DNA of 32,984 nt from Candidatus Bathyarchaeota archaeon (GTDB lineage: Archaea; Thermoproteota; CALKCG01; B24; JAGTQN01), in NCBI GenBank assembly GCA_018396395.1, contig JAGTQN010000005.1, forward strand, positions 6,986 to 39,969, written 5' to 3'. The notes beneath the pieces are model-generated. The model worked only from the letters and a program-made list of their open reading frames with translations. It searched no databases and was not told the origin of the DNA. Of this stretch, positions 1 to 8,183 are shown one piece after another; position 1 is the first letter of the stretch; each line of letters opens with the position of its first letter. Made by a program: the position numbers and the translations under genes.

Positions 1-2
1 GG

Positions 3-98
3 AATTCCGGGCATCTTAGCGACGAGGAAGCGAGGGATATCCTCGGAGAATCTATGGCTAGGATCTTAGGTATAACGCCTAGGAAGGTGGTGAAGTGA
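3..98 (+). CDS. Amidohydrolase, C-terminal end only (partial at window edge)
   Basis: Only the last 31 codons lie in the window; the frame is open from base 3 to a TGA at 96-98. The tail contains LSDEEARDILGESMARILGI, the closing helix typical of amidohydrolase_2 (TIM-barrel metal-dependent hydrolase) proteins. It closely resembles the tail of the next gene (ISDSEKELILGKNAAKLFKI), so the two are probably tandem paralogues. The next start codon is one base downstream of this stop, so they are co-transcribed and probably translationally coupled. Substrate unknown. Confidence 0.75.
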   Translation, partial: NSGHLSDEEARDILGESMARILGITPRKVVK

Positions 99-99
99 G

Positions 100-909
100 A
101 TGGAGCGAAAATGGTTCATCGTGGATGCCCATCAGCACATAGAAGTAGGCTCCTATATTTACGCGTCTAGGCTTCCTAGGGCGACCTATGAGGAGCAGCT
201 CGAAGCCGAGGTTCAGCGTTTCAAGAAATGGTTCGAGAAGTATTCAGTCGCCTATGGAGCAGTTTCTAACATATCCCCTATGGTAGACAGGGTTTGGCGC
301 ATGCGCCATGGAGGTAACGAAGCCACCCTAGAGCTCATCAAGCGCGTAGGGGAGAAGGTGATTGGGCAGTATGTTCCGAACGTCTTCGAAGCCCCCGATT
401 TGGTCAAGGAGAAAACGGAAGAAGCCATAAGAGCCCTGGGGTTCAAGGGAATAAAGCTCCATCCTTGGGTTTCGGCATTCCCCTTAAGCCATCCAATGGT
501 CTATCCAGTCTTTGATGTAGCCGCCAAGTACAGGATTCCCGTCCTTTCCCATTCCTCCAGATCCGAGTTCTGCACACCAGCCCTATTCGGGGAAATAGCC
601 CAGCGCTATCCTGAGGTGCCCATCATTATGGGGCATATGGGCAAGCAGCACCTGCACTTCGATGTGCTTCCGACCATGAGACTTGGTGAAAACATATACC
701 TTGAAACCTCAGGAAGCAAGATCCAGATTCTCCTGGAAAGGGCCATAAAGGAGTTTGGAGCCGATAGGGTCCTCTTCGGAACAGATGGGCCCCATGATCT
801 GTTGCCTGCTTACGTGGTCCGCATAGAGGATCTAGGCATAAGCGATTCGGAGAAGGAATTAATCCTTGGAAAAAATGCGGCCAAGCTATTCAAGATTCCC
901 ATGCCCTAG
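100..909 (+). CDS. Amidohydrolase_2 family metal-dependent hydrolase (TIM barrel)
   Basis: This 269-residue protein has the landmarks of the amidohydrolase_2 family (PF04909) in order: the first-strand HxH metal ligands (DAHQH, His11/His13), GIKLHPW around residue 118-123, a strand ending in LSHSS (His151), IIMGHMG (His179), and the late-strand acidic ligand in LFGTDGPH (Asp229). Family members hydrolyse or decarboxylate small cyclic or acidic compounds with one or two divalent metals; the substrate cannot be read from sequence. Length is normal for a compact member. The ATG follows the upstream hydrolase stop by one base, so the gene is the second cistron of a pair. T-rich tracts and a hairpin follow it. 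A cytoplasmic location is inferred from the absence of a signal peptide. Confidence 0.88.
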   Translation: MERKWFIVDAHQHIEVGSYIYASRLPRATYEEQLEAEVQRFKKWFEKYSVAYGAVSNISPMVDRVWRMRHGGNEATLELIKRVGEKVIGQYVPNVFEAPDLVKEKTEEAIRALGFKGIKLHPWVSAFPLSHPMVYPVFDVAAKYRIPVLSHSSRSEFCTPALFGEIAQRYPEVPIIMGHMGKQHLHFDVLPTMRLGENIYLETSGSKIQILLERAIKEFGADRVLFGTDGPHDLLPAYVVRIEDLGISDSEKELILGKNAAKLFKIPMP

Positions 910-1087
910 GCAGGAAGGGATAGGTAGGAAAAATTTGAATCCTAGCGTAGCTTTCGAAAAAACAAATTAATCCTTAATTTTCTTTTTTTGAATCCTCCTT
1001 CTTTTTTTATTTTCATTACCCTAATTCCCATCAAACTCCCTTCATCAATTGGCTTATGTTGAAGGCTAATATCGGGAGGATTATTTT

Positions 1088-1133
1088 GATGGCTAATCCC
1101 TTTGATCAGCCATCCTTTCTTTTTTTCTTTTTT
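1088..1133 (+). terminator. Hairpin plus T-rich tail between amidohydrolase and fumarase
   Basis: GATGGCT (1088-1094) pairs perfectly with AGCCATC (1108-1114) across a 13-nt loop and is followed at once by a T-rich run (1116-1133). Earlier T tracts at about 970-1010 may also stop transcription, since archaeal RNA polymerase terminates on T runs. The rest of 910-1202 is AT-rich and I see no credible gene in it; TTTATA near 1158 could be the fumarase promoter. Confidence 0.5.
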
Positions 1134-1202
1134 ATCCGAATTCCAAGTTCTTCCTCCTTTATAGGCTAATCTCACCAACTATTCTTGTAAAGGGGATTCC
1201 TT

Positions 1203-2636
1203 ATGGAAGCTAAGCCTCGCTTTAGAGTCGAAAGGGATAGCATGGGCGAGGTTAAGGTACCCTTTGAGGCCTACTACGGAGCACAGACGCAGAGGGCTCT
1301 AGAGAACTTCCAAGTCTCTGGGATACGCTTTCCTAAAGGTTTCATAAGGGCTCTGGCCATTGTCAAGCTGGCGGCCTGCAAAGCGAATTGGAAGCTAGGT
1401 CTTCTAGATGAAAGGAAGGCAAACGCCATAGCTCAAGCTGCTTGGGAGGTTGTTGAGGGACGCTTCGATGATATGTTTCCCTTGGACGTCTTCCAAACAG
1501 GATCGGGGACCTCTACGAACATGAACATGAACGAGGTAATAGCTAACCGTGCGGCCGAAATCCTCGGTGGACGAAAGGGCGATTCAAGCCTCGTCCATCC
1601 AAACGATGATGTAAACATGTCCCAATCGACCAATGATGTTTTTCCAACAGCCATTCACTTAGCTTCTCTGAAAGCCCTTAGAGAAAATCTTCTTCCAAAT
1701 CTCGAGGCTCTTGCCTTAACCCTGAGACGGAAGGCGACAGAATTCGAGGACATCGTGAAGCCTGGAAGAACGCATCTTCAGGATGCCGTTCCCGTTACTC
1801 TAGGCCAGGAATTCGGTGCCTATGCAACGATGATAGACGAAGGAATTCGAAGGATTCGAAGGGTCGAGAATTCCTTGGCTGAGCTACCCATAGGTGCCAC
1901 GGCTGTCGGAACGGGCTTAAACGCTGATCCTAGGTTTGCGCAGTTCGCCATTGAAGAGATCAATCGTATAACGGGGCTTAATTTCAGGATGGCGAAGGAT
2001 AGGTTTGAGGCCCTTATGGCTAGAAATGCCTGCGTCGAGCTTAGCGGTGCTCTTCGGGGTATCGCCATAAGCTTCATGAAAATCGCCAACGATCTACGTC
2101 TTATGGCATCCGGTCCTAGGACTGGCTTGGCCGAGATCGAACTCCCAGCCCTTCAGCCAGGATCAAGCATCATGCCGGGAAAGGTGAATCCTGTCGTTCC
2201 AGAGGTTGTTTGCATGGTGGCAGCCCAGATTCTGGGAAAGGACCTCACCATAGCCATAGCTGGTCAGAGCGGGCTTCTCGAGCTGAATGTCATGATGCCC
2301 ATCATAGCCTTGAATCTTCTCGAATCCATAGAGCTTTTGGCTAACGCCGCAAGGCTACTGGGCGGCAAATGCATTGCGGGGATAAAGGCTAACCGGAAGC
2401 GATGCCTAGAAATGGCAGAGAGGAGCCTAGCCCTTGTAACGGCCCTCACGCCAATCATAGGCTATGAGAAGGCGGCTATGATAGTCCATAAGGCCATTGA
2501 GGAAGAGAAATCCCTCCGAGAGGTCGTCATCGAAGAGGGCTTGCTCACGGAAGAGGAAGCTCAAGAGATCCTCGATCCGAGGAGGCTTGTAAGGGGAGGG
2601 AGGCTTCATAAAGGAAGAAAGGGAACCCAGGCGTAG
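1203..2636 (+). CDS. fumC: Fumarate hydratase, class II (FumC type)
   Basis: The 477-residue protein belongs to the aspartase/fumarase superfamily. It carries QTGSGTSTNMNMNEVIANRA (residues 98-117), HPNDDVN (132-138), GRTHLQDA with the fumarase-type His191 (aspartases usually have Gln there), and the family signature GSSIMPGKVNP (320-330) containing the catalytic serine loop. The N-terminal DSMG and GAQTQRALENF segments are also fumarase-like. The expected reaction is reversible hydration of fumarate to L-malate by a cytoplasmic homotetramer in the TCA cycle. After the signature it reads VVPEVV, as aspartases often do, so some doubt about substrate remains. Many archaea use the iron-sulfur class I enzyme instead. 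The gene stands alone, converging on the phosphohexomutase gene 44 bases away. Confidence 0.88.
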   Translation: MEAKPRFRVERDSMGEVKVPFEAYYGAQTQRALENFQVSGIRFPKGFIRALAIVKLAACKANWKLGLLDERKANAIAQAAWEVVEGRFDDMFPLDVFQTGSGTSTNMNMNEVIANRAAEILGGRKGDSSLVHPNDDVNMSQSTNDVFPTAIHLASLKALRENLLPNLEALALTLRRKATEFEDIVKPGRTHLQDAVPVTLGQEFGAYATMIDEGIRRIRRVENSLAELPIGATAVGTGLNADPRFAQFAIEEINRITGLNFRMAKDRFEALMARNACVELSGALRGIAISFMKIANDLRLMASGPRTGLAEIELPALQPGSSIMPGKVNPVVPEVVCMVAAQILGKDLTIAIAGQSGLLELNVMMPIIALNLLESIELLANAARLLGGKCIAGIKANRKRCLEMAERSLALVTALTPIIGYEKAAMIVHKAIEEEKSLREVVIEEGLLTEEEAQEILDPRRLVRGGRLHKGRKGTQA

Positions 2637-2680
2637 CAAAGGGCAGGCCGTGAAAAAGAAAGGAAGCGCAGCGAATGGAC

Positions 2681-4039
2681 TTAATCGATTCGTAAGGCGG
2701 TCTTCAGTTCCCCTTGGACGAGGGTTTGAACCTCAGACAGTCCTTCGAGATCCTTGGCTTCGAAGCGCATCACCAAGGCTGGCTCTGTGTTGGATGCCCT
2801 TACGATTCCCCATCCTTGGGGAAGCTCCACTCTGACACCATCGAGGTCTATGATCTCAAGTCCACGATTCCTCAGGCGTTCCTTTAAGGCTTCCACGACC
2901 CTGAACTTCCTCTCGTCTGGACATGGGACCCTCAACTCAGGGGTTGCCTCATATCTAGGAATCGTTTCTACGATTTCTGAAAGCTTCGCGGATTCCTTAG
3001 AGAGAATTTCAACCATTTTGAGGGCTGCTAGGATTCCATCATCATAACCATAGTATCCATCCGCGAAGTAGAAATGGCCGCTGAGCTCTCCGGCCAATGG
3101 AGCCCCCTCCCTGATGAGGAGTTCCTGAACATAAGAATGCCCTGTCCTCGACATTTTAGGAATTCCCCCATGGGCCTCGACGTCCTCCACTAATGCCCTG
3201 GAACAAAGGACGTTAAAGACGATTTTCGAACCTGGCCTTCTTCGAAGCACTTCCCTTGCGAAGATGGCCAAAGCCTGATCGCCCCTTATCGATCGTCCCA
3301 TCTCATCGACAAAGCCCACCCTATCGCCATCGCCGTCGAAGGCTATTCCGACATCGGCCTCCCTCTCCCGAACCTTTTGCTTTAGCTCCCTGAGCGTTTC
3401 CTCCCTCAGGGGGTCTGGGAGATGATTTGGGAATCTTCCATCAGGTTCAGCATAAAGGGAGTCAACCTGGCATCCTAGTTCTTCGAAAAGATGCTTCGTG
3501 AAACCACAAACACCATTCCCAGCATCTAAAACGATCTTCATCCCTCTTTCCATATCGATCATCCTTAGAAGGCGTTCTGCATAGTCGGGAAAGGCATCGA
3601 ATTTCTCTATCCTACCTAAGGCATCCCCTTTAGCTAACTTATAGCTTCCTTGACGAATCATTGCCTCGATTTTCCCGATGCAGGTCTCGTAGGAATAGGC
3701 GATGCCTGCTCTACAGAGTTTCATGCCATTCTGATCTGGAGGGTTATGGGAAGCCGTAATCATGACTCCGGCTTTTGGACCGTAGTTTATGGAGGCAAAA
3801 TAAAGAACCGGAGTCGCTGTCATACCAAGATCTATGCAATGGCAACCCGTGGCCAACAATCCCGATACAAAGGCTTCCTTCAGGATGGGGCTACTAAGTC
3901 TTGCATCCTTAGCGATGACGACGCTATCTCCTCCTCCCAAGAAAGAGCCGAAGGCCATTCCTATCCGCAGGGCAATTCTAGGTGTGATATCGGATCCGTA
4001 TGTCCCCCTAATGTCATAGGCTCTGAAGATTCCAGGCAA
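2681..4039 (-). CDS. Phosphomannomutase/phosphoglucomutase (alpha-D-phosphohexomutase)
   Basis: The 452-residue protein has all four loops of the alpha-D-phosphohexomutase superfamily: the phosphoserine loop GVMITASHNP (Ser97), the magnesium loop DGDGDR (235-240), the sugar-specificity loop GELSGH (317-322) and the C-terminal phosphate-binding loop RASNTEP (near 423-429). GELSGH resembles bacterial dual-specificity PMM/PGM enzymes such as AlgC. It interconverts hexose 1- and 6-phosphates, supplying nucleotide sugars for glycans and lipids. The start is TTG at 4039, giving MPGIFRAYDIRG, where the AYDIRG motif sits correctly at the N terminus; no ATG offers a better fit. Cytoplasmic. Downstream it converges with fumarase. 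Confidence 0.92.
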   Translation of the reverse strand: MPGIFRAYDIRGTYGSDITPRIALRIGMAFGSFLGGGDSVVIAKDARLSSPILKEAFVSGLLATGCHCIDLGMTATPVLYFASINYGPKAGVMITASHNPPDQNGMKLCRAGIAYSYETCIGKIEAMIRQGSYKLAKGDALGRIEKFDAFPDYAERLLRMIDMERGMKIVLDAGNGVCGFTKHLFEELGCQVDSLYAEPDGRFPNHLPDPLREETLRELKQKVREREADVGIAFDGDGDRVGFVDEMGRSIRGDQALAIFAREVLRRRPGSKIVFNVLCSRALVEDVEAHGGIPKMSRTGHSYVQELLIREGAPLAGELSGHFYFADGYYGYDDGILAALKMVEILSKESAKLSEIVETIPRYEATPELRVPCPDERKFRVVEALKERLRNRGLEIIDLDGVRVELPQGWGIVRASNTEPALVMRFEAKDLEGLSEVQTLVQGELKTALRID

Positions 4040-4148
4040 AGGATTCGAACCTAAAAAGCAATTGTCTTATGTCTTCAAAAAGTTTCCTATCCAGGTCTAA
4101 GGAATGCTGTTAGGTCGATGGGAAGGGGATCGCTGAGATGTACGAATA

Positions 4149-4200
4149 GGATAAAAGAACTCGATGCTTATGTTGGATAAAAGAACTCGATGCTTATGTT
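4149..4200. repeat. Perfect tandem duplication of a 26-bp unit
   Basis: The 26-bp unit beginning GGATAAAAGAACTCGATGC occupies 4149-4174 and again 4175-4200 with no mismatch. It lies in the 183-bp gap between the phosphohexomutase start and the end of the nucleotidyltransferase gene, both on the minus strand. Two identical copies indicate a recent slippage or recombination event. No function is evident. Confidence 0.9.
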
Positions 4201-4222
4201 CGTCGTTTCATGGATAATCTGG

Positions 4223-5287
4223 TTAGAGAGATTTCGGGAACATCTGGATGACTTCCTTTAGTCGCATCGCCCTTTCCAAGATCTCTTCGGTATCAACCTT
4301 TAAGAGATCGAAAAGCCTCCTAAAGCCTATCAAGATCTCCAGACGCAAATTCATAGGAAGATAATGGGCCGATTCCTCTACAAGATCGAGGCATCTCGCC
4401 CCAAGGGGCATGCAGCAGAAGACAGCTGCGGCATGTTTACCTATGACCGATAATTCCATGGCTCCAGCCTTTACATAATCAAGGGTCCTTCTATCGAGCC
4501 AGTTAATTCCCTTATGATAAAGGGGCTTGCAGAACCTGAATAGGGTATAGGATGTCTTCTTGTGGAGCTCTTCAAGGATTGACGGAGCTCCTAAAGCCCA
4601 AGTTTCGGAGACATTTTCCAGTCCGAGGATCTGAAGAACCTTCCTATAGAGGTGAGGCTCATCTAAAACCTCGCATGCTTCCTCAAGTCTGAGGAGGAAC
4701 CTCCTCTGACTTGGCGGGACCTCCGCCTTCATAAGGATTGCCGGGCCAATTCCATATAGAATAGCATAGAGAAGGGATGCAACTCCCCTTTCCTCAGAGA
4801 TCCCGTGTCCAAGGTATTCAAGAACCTCCCTTCCCCTTTCCTCGGCAAAGCCTAGACAGCGCTTAATCCTTTCCTTGAAAAGGTGCTTATCCTTGAAGAA
4901 GGCCTCAAGCCTTTGCTTAAACCTTAATAAAATATCCTCTGGATCGTAGAGACGTATGGATTCCAAAATCTGAAAGGGAAGGATGGGATCCTCCAGCCAT
5001 ATACGCCTAATGTCCATAAGCCTCATTCTTGGGATAAGCCTACATGAGACTTGGACTCCCTTAATAAAAAGTGGAGGCTTAAGCACTTCGGAGTGCTCCC
5101 GTTGACTTATTATGGCTCCGAGGTCTATGTCGCTCGTAGGCGTGGCATCTCCTCTGGCGACAGATCCGGCGAGATATAGGGCTATTACGTCTCCTCTAAG
5201 CTCTAGAATGCGCTGGGCAGCCTCCTTCGCTATGCACATCAGATCCCTTGACTTACCATCAACAAAGGATGGATAGCTAAGGACCAT
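4223..5287 (-). CDS. Nucleotidyltransferase-domain protein with helical C-terminal region
   Basis: Residues 36-60 contain the DNA-polymerase-beta-like nucleotidyltransferase motif (PF01909): LAGSVARGDATPTSDIDL, with the GS pair at 41-42 and the metal-binding DxD at 53 and 55. The remainder of the 354-residue protein is mostly helical and has no motif I recognise. Minimal nucleotidyltransferases of this type transfer NMP groups to small molecules or proteins (antibiotic adenylyltransferases, MNT antitoxins). No HEPN partner gene is adjacent, and the protein is far longer than an MNT antitoxin, so a toxin-antitoxin role is not supported. A third catalytic acid after the central strand is not obvious. 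The ATG start is preceded by a short GGAG. Substrate unknown. Confidence 0.75.
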   Translation of the reverse strand: MVLSYPSFVDGKSRDLMCIAKEAAQRILELRGDVIALYLAGSVARGDATPTSDIDLGAIISQREHSEVLKPPLFIKGVQVSCRLIPRMRLMDIRRIWLEDPILPFQILESIRLYDPEDILLRFKQRLEAFFKDKHLFKERIKRCLGFAEERGREVLEYLGHGISEERGVASLLYAILYGIGPAILMKAEVPPSQRRFLLRLEEACEVLDEPHLYRKVLQILGLENVSETWALGAPSILEELHKKTSYTLFRFCKPLYHKGINWLDRRTLDYVKAGAMELSVIGKHAAAVFCCMPLGARCLDLVEESAHYLPMNLRLEILIGFRRLFDLLKVDTEEILERAMRLKEVIQMFPKSL

Positions 5288-5334
5288 CTGCTCCAGGAAA
5301 AGATGGAGATGTGCCTCCCTTAAGATTTTTGCCT

Positions 5335-5473
5335 TGCTTTGTGGCTTAATTCCGCTTTTCCATACGATATTTTTCTATTCCATCCTAATGCTTGAAACTA
5401 GTCTTCGAAGCTTTAACCCTGAAGGGCTTTAGTGGCACCAAAAGTCCGAAGTTCGTGATTAAGCCACAAAGCA
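5335..5473. repeat. MITE-like element: 16-bp perfect inverted repeats enclosing 107 bp
   Basis: TGCTTTGTGGCTTAAT (5335-5350) is the exact reverse complement of ATTAAGCCACAAAGCA (5458-5473). A 16-bp match at this spacing is very unlikely by chance in 33 kb. The enclosed DNA is AT-rich and shows no gene. I see no clear target-site duplication. It could be a miniature inverted-repeat transposable element or a pair of regulatory sites. It lies in the 383-bp gene-free stretch 5288-5670, whose remainder holds only the cis-prenyltransferase promoter. Confidence 0.55.
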
Positions 5474-5639
5474 TGCAAATTCATAACTTAAGACTCATTT
5501 CAATAGTTGGTAAAATTCAAAACCGAATCGATCGAACAAGTAGCCTATAATTTTGCCACCGTAACCTATCCAATGAAGGATGGTTAATCCTCCCTTTCCA
5601 TCGATTCCATTGCATTCTGGAAAACTAAGACTTTAAGGG

Positions 5640-5646
5640 TTATATG
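5640..5646 (+). promoter_or_regulatory. TATA box for the cis-prenyltransferase gene
   Basis: TTATATG at 5640-5646 sits about 28 bases before the GTG start at 5671. That spacing matches archaeal TATA-to-start distance and suggests a leaderless or nearly leaderless transcript; no Shine-Dalgarno site precedes the start. Confidence 0.45.
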
Positions 5647-5670
5647 AATGAAGCTTAGCCATAAGACCAG

Positions 5671-6462
5671 GTGTCAGTTTTGTTAAGGGGCCTCCTCAGA
5701 GCACTTGGAGTCTACAAGCTCTACGAATGGTGGCTTGAAAGCCAAGTGAAGAACATGGAGCCTCCGAAGCACATTGCCCTCATATTGGATGGCAACCGTC
5801 GCTGGGCAAGCCGTCATAACCTTGTCTTTTGGGAGGGACATAGGGCCGGGATGAAAAAGGCGGAGGAAGTCCTGCGCTGGTCCCTAGACCTTGGTATTAA
5901 AATCATGACTTTCTATGTCTTCTCTACCGAAAACTTCCAAAGATCCAAGGAGGAGGTGGAGAAGCTTATGGAGCTTTGTCGGGAGAAGTTCAGGGAAATC
6001 CTCCAGAACGAGGATATCCACAGATACCGTGTTCGCATAAAGGTTTTAGGAGACCTTGGTCTTCTTCCAGAGGAACTTAGAAAACTTATTTTAAAAGTCG
6101 AAGCCTCCACAGCCGGATACGACTCCTATTGGCTCAATATCGCTTTAGCCTATGGAGGAAGGAGGGAAATCGTTAACGCCGCCAGGATGATAGGGGAAGA
6201 GATCCTTAAGGGAAAGCTTGCGCCGGAGGAGATCGATGAGGAGCTCTTCATGAAATACTTATATACATCCCACTTGCCCAACCCTGAGCCAGATCTCATT
6301 ATTCGAACTAGCGGAGAGGAGAGGCTAAGTGGCTTCCTTCTCTGGCAGAGCGCTTACAGCGAGCTTTGCTTCCTAGATGTTTATTGGCCAGAGTTTCGGA
6401 GGATAGATCTCCTTCGGGCCATCAGAACCTTCCAGAAAAGGAAGCGAAGATTTGGAAAGTAA
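5671..6462 (+). CDS. uppS: Cis-prenyltransferase (undecaprenyl/polyprenyl diphosphate synthase family)
   Basis: The 263-residue protein contains every conserved block of the UppS/DHDDS family: HIALILDGNRRWA (catalytic Asp40), GHRAGMKKAEEVLRW, TFYVFSTENFQRS, the LNIALAYGGRREI strand, and PDLIIRTSGEERLSGFLLWQ followed by SELCF. It extends allylic diphosphates with isopentenyl diphosphate in cis to build the long polyprenyl carrier used for N-glycosylation and other envelope glycans. The N-terminal 30 residues before the core form an amphipathic or membrane-peripheral helix, as in many archaeal members. The start is GTG, supported by TATA spacing. A hairpin with a T run follows the stop, suggesting a single-gene transcript. 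Confidence 0.93.
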   Translation: MSVLLRGLLRALGVYKLYEWWLESQVKNMEPPKHIALILDGNRRWASRHNLVFWEGHRAGMKKAEEVLRWSLDLGIKIMTFYVFSTENFQRSKEEVEKLMELCREKFREILQNEDIHRYRVRIKVLGDLGLLPEELRKLILKVEASTAGYDSYWLNIALAYGGRREIVNAARMIGEEILKGKLAPEEIDEELFMKYLYTSHLPNPEPDLIIRTSGEERLSGFLLWQSAYSELCFLDVYWPEFRRIDLLRAIRTFQKRKRRFGK

Positions 6463-6480
6463 GCTTTGCAAGGGCAAACT

Positions 6481-6512
6481 TAGCCTTTTGATTCGGCTTC
6501 TAAGGCTTTTTT
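6481..6512 (+). terminator. Hairpin and T run after the cis-prenyltransferase gene
   Basis: AGCCTT (6482-6487) pairs with AAGGCT (6502-6507), followed directly by TTTTT (6508-6512), 19 bases after the stop codon. The arrangement resembles an intrinsic terminator; the T run alone could act in archaea. Confidence 0.5.
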
Positions 6513-6547
6513 ACGCATAAGGGAGCCTTGAATCTGGCTTCATGAAG

Positions 6548-6603
6548 TTTATATGGCATCGATTCGATATGGTCCCAGATTCGGATTTATAGCTACAGGA
6601 GGG
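6548..6603 (+). promoter_or_regulatory. rtcB promoter (TATA box) and strong ribosome binding site
   Basis: TTTATAT at 6548-6554 is a good archaeal TATA box, placing the transcript start near 6578. AGGAGGG at 6597-6603 is a near-perfect Shine-Dalgarno site seven bases before the ATG at 6611, fixing that start. Confidence 0.55.
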
Positions 6604-6610
6604 ATTTTCC

Positions 6611-8092
6611 ATGGGAGAAGAAGGTGCGCCAAGAGGTCATTCGAGGAATGTTCCCCTTAAACAAATCGACCGCCTCATATGGGAGATACCCCAATCCTAT
6701 AAAGCCGGTATGAGGGTTCCTGGAAGGATCTATTCGAACGAGGCGCTTCTTGAGAAAATGAGGCTGGACCTAACCCTAGAACAATGTGCTAATGTAGCGC
6801 ACCTTCCGGGCATATATAAATGGAGCATAACCCTTCCGGATGGTCATGAAGGCTACGGTTTTCCCATTGGTGGTGTAGCCGCCATGGACTACGATGAGGG
6901 AGTCCTTAGCCCTGGGGGAGTCGGTTATGACATCAACTGCGGCGTCAGACTACTGAGGACTTCTTTAGACGATAAGGATGTCATTCCTTTCATGACGAAG
7001 CTCTTGGATCTTCTTTTTGAGTATATTCCATCAGGTCTCGGAAGCAAGGGTAGGATACGGGTAACGACCTCTGAACTCGATAGGGTAGCAGAAGAGGGAG
7101 TGGGCTGGGCAATAAAAAATGGATATGGCTGGGATGAGGATGCCGAGCTTTGCGAAGAGAACGGTTGCATGGAGAATGCCGATGCATCAAAGGTTTCTGG
7201 AACTGCCAAAAGCCGAGGGCTTTCCCAGATTGGAAGCCTTGGGAGCGGAAACCACTTCCTCGAGATCGAAAGGGTCGATAGAATCGTCGATGCGGAGGCT
7301 GCTAAGCGCCTTGGCATAACGAGGGTTGGTCAAGTCTTAGTCCTAATCCATACGGGAAGCAGAGGCTTTGGGCATCAGATCTGCAGCGATTACCTAAGGG
7401 TTATGGAACGTGCCATCCATAAGTATGGGATAAAGCTTCCGGATAGGGAGCTCGCCTGCGCACCTGCCAAAAGTCCTGAGGCTGAAGAATACTTCAAGGC
7501 TATGGCTGCAGCCTGCAACTACGCCTGGGCTAATCGCCAGCTCATAACCCACTGGACAAGGCAGGTCTTCGAGAAGGTCTTCGGACAATCGGCTGAGGAT
7601 CTGGATATGCATCTTATCTACGATGTGGCACATAATATAGCCAAGGTCGAGGAACACAAGGTGGATGGGCAGAGGCGAAGGGTCTTTGTCCATAGGAAGG
7701 GGGCTACAAGGGCTTATCCGCCAGGGCATTCTGATTTGCCTAAGGATTACCGGGACCTCGGTCAGCCCGTCCTAATCCCTGGGAGCATGGGTACGAGCTC
7801 TTGGATCCTCATAGGAAACCCGAAGGCCATGGAGCTAAGCTTTGGCTCTACAGCCCATGGAGCTGGCCGTTTCTTGAGCCGGGCTGCTGCCAAGAAGAGG
7901 TTCTGGGGCGGCGATGTGAAGAAGGCCCTCGAGCAGGGAGGAATCCTAGTCAAGGCAGCTAGTATGGTAGTCATAAGCGAGGAGGCCCCTGGCGCCTATA
8001 AGGACGTGGATCAGGTCGCCCAAACAAGCCATGAGGTTGGAATAGCCACCCAAGTCTGCAGGCTTGTTCCCATGGGTGTTACAAAAGGATAG
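6611..8092 (+). CDS. rtcB: RNA-splicing ligase RtcB
   Basis: RtcB joins 2',3'-cyclic phosphate ends to 5'-hydroxyl ends, using GTP and manganese, to seal tRNA exons and repair RNA. The 493-residue protein has the expected motifs: LPDGHEGYGFPIGG (75-88), GYDINCGVR with metal ligand Cys110, GSGNHFLEIE (His215), HTGSRGFGHQ (His247), HNIAKVEEH (His341), GQPVLIPGSMGTSSW (385-398) and STAHGAGR with His416, the residue expected to carry GMP. The usual Cys in STCHGAGR is Ala here. There is no intein, which some archaeal rtcB genes carry. A clear TATA box and Shine-Dalgarno site precede it, so it is a single gene. The archease partner is not in the window. Confidence 0.96.
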   Translation: MGEEGAPRGHSRNVPLKQIDRLIWEIPQSYKAGMRVPGRIYSNEALLEKMRLDLTLEQCANVAHLPGIYKWSITLPDGHEGYGFPIGGVAAMDYDEGVLSPGGVGYDINCGVRLLRTSLDDKDVIPFMTKLLDLLFEYIPSGLGSKGRIRVTTSELDRVAEEGVGWAIKNGYGWDEDAELCEENGCMENADASKVSGTAKSRGLSQIGSLGSGNHFLEIERVDRIVDAEAAKRLGITRVGQVLVLIHTGSRGFGHQICSDYLRVMERAIHKYGIKLPDRELACAPAKSPEAEEYFKAMAAACNYAWANRQLITHWTRQVFEKVFGQSAEDLDMHLIYDVAHNIAKVEEHKVDGQRRRVFVHRKGATRAYPPGHSDLPKDYRDLGQPVLIPGSMGTSSWILIGNPKAMELSFGSTAHGAGRFLSRAAAKKRFWGGDVKKALEQGGILVKAASMVVISEEAPGAYKDVDQVAQTSHEVGIATQVCRLVPMGVTKG

Positions 8093-8183
8093 GCTTAATG
8101 TGCTACCAAGGAATATCCAGATGAACGTGTTTTTGGCGGTAAAAAGCGAAAGAGAAGCCGAAACTTGAATTACTCCAATAAAA

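Noticed and set aside
942-1178. 78-codon frame on the minus strand between amidohydrolase and fumarase
   Set aside because: It is a translation of T-rich low-complexity DNA (Lys/Gly-rich product), includes a terminator-like hairpin and has no homology I recognise.
4030-4055. GGTTCGAATCC on the minus strand, like a tRNA T loop
   Set aside because: The stem beside it does not pair over five bases, no acceptor, D or anticodon arms are present, and it overlaps the start region of the phosphohexomutase gene.
4223-5287. MNT/HEPN toxin-antitoxin system
   Set aside because: The nucleotidyltransferase motif is present but the protein is about three times the length of an MNT antitoxin and no HEPN gene is adjacent.
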